Of a stretch of DNA of 64,000 bases, positions 55,703-64,000 are shown piece by piece. This stretch comes from Viridothelium virens (taxonomy: Eukaryota > Ascomycota > Dothideomycetes > Trypetheliales > Trypetheliaceae): NCBI GenBank assembly GCA_010094025.1, contig ML991780.1:1-64000 (forward strand), in the 5' to 3' direction. Each line of letters opens with the position of its first letter. Within the stretch, counting starts at the first letter, position 1. The notes beneath the pieces are model-generated. The model saw nothing but the letters and a program-made list of their open reading frames with translations, did not search any database and was not told where the DNA came from. The translations under genes and the position numbers were made by a program.

Positions 55703-56144
55703 TCCGGCGGCATCTCCTCGACAATCGCATCCCGCTCGTGAGGATGCAGCAGATACATCAAGTGAGGAGCGAGCCAAAGATCGACTTGACCGATACAACT
55801 CGAGATGGGAACGGCTCTCATCAACAACGCAGTTGCCAGTGTCCTTCCCTATTCCAAACCTCTATGATCGCACTAAATTGCCCACGCTACGAGGCACTGA
55901 CTGGACCGATGATGCCGCGGCCGGCGCGAATATCAAGCCCTTTTTCTTGCAGGGTTTCGGGATGTCTCTAAATGTTGGGAGCTCAAACGCAGTCAATGAA
56001 ATGTACATTACTGGGCTGGATGAACGTAGGTTGACGAAATTGATAGAGCAGCTAAAGGAGCGTCTAAGATGGCATCCAGACAGGCTAGAGCTGAGGCACA
56101 ACGGTCATGAGAGCACCAATCAGGCTTTAGTTGATGACCGCTGA
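55703..56144 (+). CDS. Possible terminal exon of an unrecognised gene
   Basis: An open stretch of 147 codons can begin after an AACAG acceptor at 55702 and end at TGA 56142-56144. It reads Ser/Ala-rich (SPRQSHPAREDAADTSSEER), then a charged linker (AKDRLDRYNSRWERL) and a compact segment with LPVSFPIPNLYDRTKLP, GTDWTDDAAAGANIKPFFLQ, NEMYITGLDERRLTKLI and a helical end. No in-frame ATG gives the whole stretch. The charged linker followed by a compact domain looks like real protein; the family and upstream exons are unknown. Confidence 0.35.
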
Positions 56145-57101
56145 GCAAAGTCTATGTTGATCTCAGCGAATGAGCTGTCTGCGGGTTGCAAAAAGGAGGT
56201 TTGATGTCATAAGGGCTGGTATGATCATGGAAATTGACTGTTAAGCGTGGCAAATGGGATGGATTTGTGTGGAAGAGATGCAAATAAGCAAGCTACGAAG
56301 TAGAGAAGTCTACAGACCCTAGCCCGCCTATATTCTCTGGGATCAAATTCATCGAATGTAGATGTCTCGATTCCATGCAGTGACAAACTTTATGCACTTT
56401 CGTGGCATCACATACTCCTTGTGAAATTGAATGGCATCAGACTAGTACACAATCTTGGCGTGGAACTCGAATACTCAGTCTCTGAGATTTAAGTTGAGTG
56501 CTAGCCGATAGTTACCCTGATAGCTTGTCAAGCCTCCTCGATCTCACATGGAGATTTGAGAATCGAATGCAGAGGATCTAGACGACTATGCGCGGCGCTT
56601 GACTCGATAAGGCTCGCTCCGTCGAGATTGGGACACGTCGAATACTATTTTCGGCGGACTAGACCACTCTTTACCAGGATCTTGCCCACATGGCGTCACT
56701 AGAGTCTAACGAAATCCAAGCCCGATCTCCTGTTCCTGTCAAACGCTGTCATATTTGACGTGGGTTTCCGGACTTATTCTGCGTCCTGCGCGTCTTGGAT
56801 TTTTTCGAATCTTCTGCGAAAAAGTTTCTGGTGCTCCTATCGCAGCTACATGCATACGTTCCTTTCTTGATCTCGTTCTTGTTTCCCCGCAGATATCGTT
56901 ATCAAAACAAGATTTGCCTGGAAGCATCCCTGTTGATTTAAATTGACATGACGACTTAATCTGTCCGCACATATCCTCAGGCCATTTATTTTCAACTTTC
57001 GTTTTAAACAGTTCTCATCCGAATTCACCCCTCTCTATCCACATTTAGGAACCGGTTCTGTTTTCGTCCGATATCCAATCCTACCACGAAGATACATTGT
57101 A

Positions 57102-58081
57102 ATGACTCCCTTTTTGGTTTTGACCCTATTGGGTGCTGTGCCACTCGCACTCGGCGACGCATCTTCAAAACGAGGACTTATCTTCATACCCGATAATGAC
57201 CATCCGAACGACGATAATGTCTGGGATTCATCAAGCTCAGATTTAACGTGGTACTATAACTATGGGCCGTCTCCGTCCCCCAATTATGCCAACACCAAGC
57301 TCGAGTTCGTACCAATGCTGTGGGGGAATGAGAGCGACAACTCCTTCCTGGATACGGTCTCGGGTCTGATAGACAGTGGTACCAATGTTACGTACGCTCT
57401 TGGATTCAACGAACCGGACGGAGTGAGCAACGGTGGCTCCGGCATTGCTGCCGAGGATGCTGCCGCAACCTGGATTCGTCTTCTCGAGCCTCTTCGCGAG
57501 AAATACCATGTCAAGCTAGGCGCTCCTGCAGTAACAGGGTCTCCGTCCGGCTTCACCTGGCTTCAGAACTTCTTCACAGCATGCAACGGTGGTTGTCACC
57601 CTGAATTCATCCCGGTGCACTGGTATGGAAATTTTGATGGGTTCGCTAGTCACATTGGTCAAGTCAATGCGACCTACATGAACATGTCGATGTGGGTGAC
57701 TGAGTTTGCAATTGCAGACGCCAATCTGAGCGATTCTCAGAGTTTCTTCAACATGAGCACACAGTTTTTGGATAGGCTCGCGTAAGTCCATCTCTACCGG
57801 TCTTGGAAATCAAGACATGCTTCATGATATCAGACTAACAGCCTTCCAGATATGTCGATCGCTACTCTTATTTCGGAGGCTTCCGCAGCTCAGCATCCAA
57901 CGTCGGTCCGGATGCCTCAATGCTTGACCAGAACGGTCAGCTCACGGATATCGGAAGTTGGTATTTGGGTGGAAGCGCTACCGGAAATGTTCCGAAGGGC
58001 ATGGGCAGTAATGTCCAAGCCAACCTCTCGTTCGTTTGGACATTGTTTGCTATTCTGGTCCTCTTTTGGAGCGCCTCATGA
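57102..58081 (+). CDS. GH128 glucanase-like GPI protein (alkali-sensitive linkage Asl1 type)
   Basis: Two exons join in frame (57102-57781, 57850-58081), giving 303 residues. A signal peptide (MTPFLVLTLLGAVPLALG) is followed by the Glyco_hydro_cc (GH128) fold: TWYYNYGPSPSPNY, FVPMLWGN, YALGFNEPDG (the acid/base Glu in FNEPD), LGAPAVTGSPSGFTWL, PVHWYG and MWVTEFAIAD with the nucleophile Glu of TEF. Exon 2 supplies YVDRYSYFGGFR and DIGSWYLGG, then a hydrophobic tail (FVWTLFAILVLFWSAS) that fits a GPI signal. GH128 members cut beta-1,3-glucan; Asl1 of Schizosaccharomyces is a wall protein. Two N-x-S/T sites lie in NATYMNMS. The product probably acts at the cell wall. Confidence 0.92.
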
Positions 58082-59264
58082 CCCAAACTTTAGCGGGCTC
58101 TCCCAACTGCTTTCGTAATGTATAGATCACAAGATAGACACAGCATCTTCAGATGTGGCATAGCAAGGTGTTCCAGGTTCAGCAGATTTTCAAGACTCTG
58201 ACATTTTGGTACCTTTTCACCATCGTTTCGCGTTAAGCTCGTGTCAATTTCCAAATTTGCCCTCACTCCGGTATGTTCTCTATGGATGTATAATTTTTTA
58301 TGCCTTCCGAAGCCTTTACAAATAGTGCGCGTTACGCGTTTACACAAATATGCATCAGGTAGCTAAGGGTTCTAAGACAGTACATAGCGGGTAGATAAAC
58401 CGGGCTGTTCCAGCCGGGTTATATCACGCTTTGTTGAATGGAGCGTAGCTCATTCGAGAGTATCTCGATGCAAAAGGCGTATCATTTTATTTGATGGCAT
58501 TGTGAATGCTATGAAGGTGTCCATGCCTCTATGCTCGAGATCTTTGGAGTGCGGAGGTACTCCTTACTCGCGCTAGTACAGTGGTCATTTTTGAAGTGGG
58601 AGAGCACTAGACTGGGGGGCCTGGATACTACCAATCAGTATCCGTACTAGCCTTGTCTAGCCTCTGCCATCAACCCATATAAAGATTTAGTAGAATGAAT
58701 TTTGACCTATGAAAAGAATTGATACCTGTAGCAGCTATCCAGTAAAGGACTAAAGCTATTTTTGAGAACCAATCGGATCACATACTATAGTCCCCTATCT
58801 AGCGCTGTCCCACTTCAAAAATGACCACTGTACCCAGCATGATCAAATCCGATAGAAGCGCCCGGCTCGGATACAACTTGACGCACCCACCTGAAGCAGA
58901 GAGCTCAGCAGCGCTCAGTGGGCGGCTCAAGGCTTTGTTTTTCCGCAGCCTAATCTCACTCCTCGAGACATCTGCACCCGCAAAAACTGGTACAAATCTT
59001 CCTCCGGCCGAGGCGGAGGTTTCATCGGAGTTTTCGGGCTCGGCGTTATCAGATCAGATGCGAAGTGTAGCACGTGATTTCGCCACCATGCCCAATTGAG
59101 GTCGCGCTTGCCGTCATCGGGTTATCAGGAAGAGCTTCCAGATTCCTCTTGTCATCACAGTACTCTCAATTTCCCTACGACATCCACAAGCTTGCCATTC
59201 TAGAGACAATCGGTACTTCTGAAAGCCTTTGAGATCATCATTGTTGGATTCCAATTCTTTCGCG
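58082..59264. other. Intergenic region containing a MITE, upstream of ISU1
   Basis: This holds the GH128 3' flank, the MITE at 58579-58830 and the ISU1 promoter. A CACGTG lies near 59070-59075, about 190 bases before the ISU1 ATG. The ORF at 58821-59099 starts inside the MITE end and has no family content. Confidence 0.55.
58579..58830. mobile_element. Tc1/mariner-type MITE
   Basis: A 252-base non-coding element has terminal inverted repeats of 33 bases matching at 31 positions. The left end begins CAGTGGTCATTTTTGAAGTG, and the right end is its complement, TGACCACTG at 58822-58830. TA dinucleotides at 58577-58578 and 58831-58832 are the expected target duplication. TA targets plus CAGTG-type ends are typical of the Tc1/mariner/pogo superfamily. 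There is no transposase, so it would need one supplied by a related full element. The low divergence of the two ends suggests a fairly recent insertion. Confidence 0.85.
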
Positions 59265-60050
59265 ATGATGCGGAGAGTGCTTGCGACAGCGCCACTCCGA
59301 GCCAGCCGGCACCTTTCATCCGCCACTCGACCTACGGTCCTTTCAGCACCAAGGGCAGTAGCACCATCTGCTGTGGGACTTAGCCGGAGGGGTTACCATG
59401 AAAAAGATAAGTGTCCATCTCAAGATACGCGCTACTGCCTTCGAGTCGCCAATTCGATGGAAGGGAAGGCTTCCTTAGATGTAGAGGTCGAATTGAACGC
59501 TACCTTTGGACATTAGGCTAACAGACCCAGCACTGCTAGATCATTACAATAATCCCCGAAATGTCGGAAGCATGGGCAAGAACGAGGAAGACGTTGGCAC
59601 GGGACTTGTCGGTGCACCAGCATGCGGCGATGTCATGAAGCTTCAAATCCGAGTGAATCCTGATGACAACACTATCAGTGACGTCAAATTCAAGACTTTT
59701 GGCTGCGGTTCTGCAATCGCAAGCTCGAGTTACTTGACTGAACTCGTGAGGGGCATGACGTTGGAGCAGGCAGGCAAGATTCGCAACACCGAGATTGCGA
59801 AGGAACTCTGCTTGCCACCAGTTAAGCGTAAGTCTTGAAACGTAGACTTTTGGCGTGAGGCAATGCTAACACCATTGCGTTAGTTCACTGCTCTATGCTC
59901 GCCGAAGATGCCATCAAGTCCGCCATATCAAATTACTATACCAAGAATCCCAAGGCTAGAGCAACCGATCTTGGAGGCACTGGTGCGGCTATGCCCAAGG
60001 TTGAGATTGAGACAGTGACTACAAGCAACCCAAGTGCAGCTCCAGCCTGA
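59265..60050 (+). CDS. ISU1: Mitochondrial Fe-S cluster scaffold Isu1 (IscU)
   Basis: Three exons join in frame (59265-59410, 59517-59827, 59884-60050), giving 207 residues. The basic, Ser/Ala-rich N-terminus (MMRRVLATAPLRASRHLSSA) is a mitochondrial presequence. The scaffold body is near-perfect: LDHYNNPRNVGSM, GLVGAPACGDVMKLQIRV (first cluster Cys), FKTFGCGSAIASSSYLTELV (second Cys), the Hsp70-binding LPPVK, and HCSMLAEDAIKSAI (third Cys) across the last intron. The protein takes sulfur from Nfs1 and iron to build [2Fe-2S] clusters. The first intron is odd: the only in-frame canonical GT-AG solution adds eight residues (DKLTDPAL) between GYHEK and LDHYNN, where relatives have one or two. 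Two ATGs (59265, 59268) are possible starts. Confidence 0.93.
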
Positions 60051-61807
60051 GTTTTCTCATTTCATTTGGGAGGTAGAGCGTTCAAAACACCTAGGTCCTT
60101 CTTTCAGAAATTCCCTCGTTACGGCGTTGGGACTTCTGCGTACCATCTTTGACAGAGCGCGGATCTGAACAGCTTGAAGGAGAGATCGAAATGGTCCAGC
60201 ATCGAGAATGATACCAGTTGGCTCGCTATTCCATATACAATGTTGTAGCAGTACAATAAAATTATGGGAGACATCAGGACATCCCTACCTGGAAAGATAA
60301 AAATTAGGGGAAAGTACTCCGTAGAAACGGAAACGTTGACGCCTTTGAAGCTGTTTCCAGCTGGTGAAGCTTATTTCCAATCTTCGTAGGTGACGTTCTG
60401 TCAAGGTCGTAAGCAAGATTTCTATCCTCTGCCTTCGGGGGGCGTTGCTTTCCACGACTACGGTAGTTCTTGGGAATCTAGTCGCGAGCTCTCAGTCTAA
60501 ATCATTCGGAGCATAAAGCTTCTTCACTAAACTTCAAGAATGACGACTACACACGCGTAAGGTGTTGTGCATGATTAATTCAGCAGTGCGGGCAAGTGCA
60601 AGCTGGGATAATCGCGGCTCTTGGGTCCCTACGACATGATCTAGCTGCGAAGTCGGGAATAGAGCCTGTGCTAAGAGACCATAACATGGAGCACTATTGG
60701 AAAGTTGCATTCAGGGTTTCTTGCAAGATTTCAGCGAGCCACAGGGTCTTCCATTACTAAAAATACCCGTCCAAAGTGTTGCGAGCCAAACAACACGATG
60801 CTAACGTCATGGGATGTGTAAGGTGCGTGCCGAGCTTTGCGAGAAGCATGCAGACGAATCAACGCGAATGACACGAGCAAAGTGTGGACGTAACAGTCTG
60901 GATTGGGTACCGTGATACGACGTCTCACGGTCGCAATGTGGCTGAGCGGCAAAGATGGCGATGGCGCACTTCTTCCCCTGACTCGGGCACTTCTGGAAGG
61001 GAACGTTGAGTGCGCCACGAGAACTGTCACCCGCCCAAAATATCACATACGGTAGCTAGCATGCGTGCTGTGGTCAAGCCCAAAATCTCGTAGATATTAC
61101 CAGCGCGAGCCCGTCTGCGACTCTTGAGAGCATTATTTTCCCGAGCAATCATCGAAAGCTTCTCGAACCAGCCAGGCTTGGGTGCTTGGTTGCAATCTTA
61201 ATCGCGGATCAACGGTGTCTGGACCTCGCGTGCCGCCAGACTGCACTTTACCGCACTTGACCGCACTCTACCCCGGACCTCCTGTCATTGGTCGGGACCC
61301 TGCAACTCCTACGATTCTCCGTGAAACCCAGGGTGCCAAGCCAGGGTTAGCCTGCTTCGTCTCCATCCCCCAGTCTCCGGAGTCTCCCTTCACAATCTTC
61401 CTCTCGCGCCCGGCCTCTCTTTTCTTTGTACGACAGGACTCTTCATCCTTGACCCTCTTTTCATCTTGATCGCTCGTTGTATAGTGCCACTCATTATCGG
61501 AAAACCACACAGTCTCCTCTTGTTGTCCGTTACGACATTCACACGACCATCGCTTTTGGCACCTCCTTACTTTTCTCGGCACGAAACACCGAGCCCATCT
61601 TCAAACCGTCTACACACTTCTGAAGCACTAATACGCAATCCGACTTCACGATCTCTAACACTTGGACTTTCATCACACGACTCACGATACCCATTTTAAT
61701 ACAGGCTCCATAACGTCACGAGAGCCCTCCATCGCATCGAGAAGACAAAACACCTCATCTTGCCCACTGGGCCGCCACCTAGGGCCGGGTCCAAGGCCAC
61801 CTGCACC
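60051..61807. other. Long region upstream of the FLC-like gene
   Basis: This 1.75-kb region holds the 3' flank of ISU1 and the promoter and leader of the FLC-like gene. C/T-rich tracts from about 61350 to 61700 are typical of strong fungal promoters and leaders. A three-copy 10-base tandem repeat lies at 61241-61270. ORFs here (for example 60731-61030 on the minus strand) have no recognisable content. Confidence 0.5.
61241..61270 (+). repeat. Three-copy 10-base tandem repeat
   Basis: CTGCACTTTA, CCGCACTTGA and CCGCACTCTA follow each other without a gap, consensus CCGCACTTTA-like. The period is close to one DNA helical turn. The repeat is 538-567 bases upstream of the FLC-like ATG. Confidence 0.7.
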
Positions 61808-64000
61808 ATGAGAACCGCATCGCGTAGTTCAAATATTCTTTCTTCTCTATTTTTCCTTAGTGCTCTTCCTTCTGTTGTCCTCGGTGACAGCCAAATCCTC
61901 TCCACAGCCGGCTTCACGAACTGTTTGAACAATGGCTCGATCAATGTCACGCAAATGAATGTGGTCTACAACCATGCAACGAACGCAATCGATTTCGATG
62001 TCGCTGGTACGAGCGCGTCGGAGCAAAAGGTCAATGCGACATTAACCTTCACTGCGTATGGCAAACAGGTGTATTCGAAAGACTTTGATCCCTGTGACCC
62101 GTCAACGCTCGTTCAGCAGTTATGTCCAAGTATGAAAGCAGTCCCATTTTCAAGGAGAATCTCGAGCTGATTGCATACTATAGTACCCGCCGGACAATTT
62201 GCCGCGTCTGGCCAGCAAACCATCCCCGGTGAATTCGCAAAGCAAATACCTGCGATTGCTTTCAACGTTCCAGACCTTGACGGAGTCGGCAAGGTCGAAC
62301 TGAAGTCACAAGATGGGCAGGATCTGGCATGTGTTCAATCGAACCTTGGAAACGGCAAGACGATGCAGAACGTTGCGGTGCCTATTGTTGCCGCTGCCAT
62401 TGCAGGTGCAGCACTGCTCGTCTCTGCTCTTTCAGCATTGGCAAGTGGTGGACATCCGGGCAGCGCAAACCCAAGCCCAACCTTCACTGAGACCATGGGC
62501 TGGTTTCAATCCATGGCCCTCAACGGCATGCTGAGCGTTAATTATCCTTCGGTTTATCAAAGTTTCAGCACCAACTTTGCATTCAGCACGGGCTTGATTC
62601 CGTGGGGACAGATGCAGACCTCCATTGACAACTTTCGAAACAAGACTGGTGGCAACTTGACCGATGACAATTACCAATTCTTGCGCAATAATGTTACCCT
62701 GGTCCAGACCGACGGGCAATCGACGAATATCACCAAGCGCGGTATCGACTTGTTCCTTGAAAAAACTGTATTATTTGTTCGGGATAGCATCAGCACAAAT
62801 GTGAATGGATCCTCTGAGGGCACTGGTAATGGAACTGGCAATAACTCCACCAACGGAAACAACAAGGAATCGCTTCTTGTCCATGGCATCCAAGGTTATG
62901 TCGAGGAACTTACTATTCCACAAGCAAATACCTTCATGACTGTACTTTTGATCTTTGCCATCGTCATTGCTGGCATCACCGTCGGAATTCTTCTCTTCAA
63001 AGTCATCCTCGAAACTTGGGCACTCTTCGGATCTTTCCCCAAAAAGCTTCAAGGTTTCCGCAAACGATACTGGTGGCTACTTGCCAAGACCATTACCAAT
63101 TTGATTCTTCTCCTTTATGGCACTTGGACCCTGTACTGTGTCTACCAATTTACTAACGGAGATTCCTGGGCCGCCAAGGTGCTTGCAGGAGTCACACTCG
63201 CGGCCTTTACTGCTATCCTCGCGTTTTTCACCTGGAGAATTTGGAGTCTCGCGCACAAGTTCAGGCGGGCAGAAGGCGACACATCGGCGCTTTTCGACGA
63301 CAAGGAGACTTGGCGCAAGTACAGTCTCTTCTACGAGAATTACAAGCGTGGGTACTGGTGGCTATTCGTGCCTGCTATCGTCTACATGTTTGCTCGTGGT
63401 TGTGTCATCGCTGGTGGAGACGGACACGGTCTTGCACAATCGGTTGGACAGCTCGTCATCGAAAGTTTGATGCTGATCCTCCTGCTTTGGTCTCGCCCTT
63501 ACTCACTGAAGAGTGGAAATTGGATCAACATCGTCATCCAGGTCGTGAGGATCTTGTCTGTTGTTTGCATCTTGGTCTTCGTCGAAGAGCTTGGAATCGC
63601 CCAAACCACAAAGGCCATCACAGGCGTGATCCTTATTGTCATGCAATCCGTCTTGACTGGACTCTTGGGAATCTTAATTGCAGTCAACGCCATTGTGACC
63701 TGCTGCAGAGAGAATCCACACCGAAGGAAGAGAAAGGAAGCCGGTAAGTTTGACTATCCCTTTGACCGCATCAGGCCCCTTCCACACGGAATGCTAATAT
63801 TAGCTCTCTTCAGAAAAACTTCACCGCGACCTCGACACTCTCACTCCCCTGGACGCCCGCAACTCCCTCCTTATGGACCCCACCGAAGCCAAGAAATTCA
63901 TCCCCGCCCCCACCACTACAAAATCACCCCTCGTCTCGCCAAATCCTATGGCAGCACCTTCCAACTTCTCTCGCAAGGGTGGTTATGGCCCTGTTGCTCA
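61808..64000 (+). CDS. FLC/TRP-like integral membrane protein (flavin carrier family), right-truncated
   Basis: The gene starts at ATG 61808 and runs past the window. Exons 61808-62129, 62184-63743 and 63814 onward join in frame. A signal peptide (SNILSSLFFLSALPSVVLG) precedes an ML-like lumenal domain with four Cys (FTNCLNNGS, DPCDPSTLVQQLCP, DLACVQS). A TM segment (VAVPIVAAAIAGAALLVSAL) is followed by MGWFQSMALNGMLSVNYP, a glycosylated Asn-rich loop, then about eight further helices including TVLLIFAIVIAGITVGILL, KRYWWLLAKTITNLILLLYG, GYWWLFVPAIVYMFARGCVI and the LIESLMLILLLWSRPYSLKSGN-like TRP signature. The cytoplasmic tail begins with CCRENPHRRKRKEA. Yeast Flc1-3 act in ER calcium, FAD transport and wall integrity; S. 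pombe Pkd2 is a relative. Only the C-terminal tail is missing. Confidence 0.92.

Larger units (their letters stand above)
52526..57101. other. 4.5-kb gene-poor region with weak ORFs
   Basis: There is no gene of known family over 4.5 kb. Three weak candidates are listed separately (52709-53110, 54856-55194, 55703-56144). Other short frames near 53380-53676 show protein-like stretches on both strands (for example LEMTFRMPIGTWSTQQ), which cannot both be real. Composition is close to average and I see no terminal repeats or transposase. It may hold decayed genes or lineage-specific genes with several introns. Confidence 0.45.

Noticed and set aside
1-64000. CRISPR arrays, rRNA genes, retroelements or viral copies
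   Set aside because: No regularly spaced repeats, rRNA-like sequence, reverse transcriptase, integrase, capsid or long terminal repeats were seen anywhere in the window.

Overview
This is a nuclear segment from a filamentous ascomycete (Pezizomycotina). The evidence is short GT-AG introns of about 45-120 bases, gene families restricted to or typical of these fungi (SAT4/PTH11-type membrane proteins, GH128 and GH76 wall enzymes, BRE4-type and FLC-type membrane proteins), balanced base composition in genes, and an AT-rich edge at the left end. I cannot name the class from sequence alone. About 23 protein genes are supported. Joining exons by hand gave intact reading frames for most of them; several contain small exons or use starts that a simple ORF scan misses.

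Layout. 1-1.0 kb: an AT-rich block ending in a dense cluster of perfect palindromes. 1.0-9 kb: a GPI-anchored repeat-bearing surface protein, a seven-helix SAT4-type protein and a secreted SMP-30-like protein. 9.6-15.8 kb: a dienelactone hydrolase with two micro-exons, GINS subunit Sld5, a PIG3-like quinone oxidoreductase, a Ser/Arg-rich protein of unknown function, and a 55-residue Cys/Trp-rich two-exon gene with a candidate promoter cluster upstream. 17-24 kb: Cdc25 phosphatase, an F-box-like protein and arylamine N-acetyltransferase. 24.6-34.8 kb: ubiquitin protease Ubp14, nucleolar Pol5, a secreted charge-polarised protein and a 2EXR/F-box-like protein. 35.9-45.3 kb: Wee1 kinase, a BRE4/aromatic-acid-exporter-like membrane protein and a small helical orphan. 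47.2-58.1 kb: a decayed GH76 mannanase, a monocarboxylate-type MFS transporter, a 2H phosphoesterase, a 4.5-kb gene-poor stretch with only weak ORFs, and a GH128 glucanase. 58.6-64 kb: a Tc1/mariner-type MITE, the Fe-S scaffold Isu1, and an FLC/TRP-like membrane protein that runs off the right end.

How the genes relate. The core is housekeeping: replication (Sld5), mitotic entry (Cdc25 and Wee1, opposing enzymes on Cdk1 Tyr15, about 17 kb apart on the same strand), ubiquitin recycling (Ubp14), rRNA synthesis (Pol5) and Fe-S assembly (Isu1). Surface and secreted proteins and small-molecule enzymes lie between them. There is no biosynthetic gene cluster, CRISPR array, rRNA, intact tRNA or retroelement that I can support.
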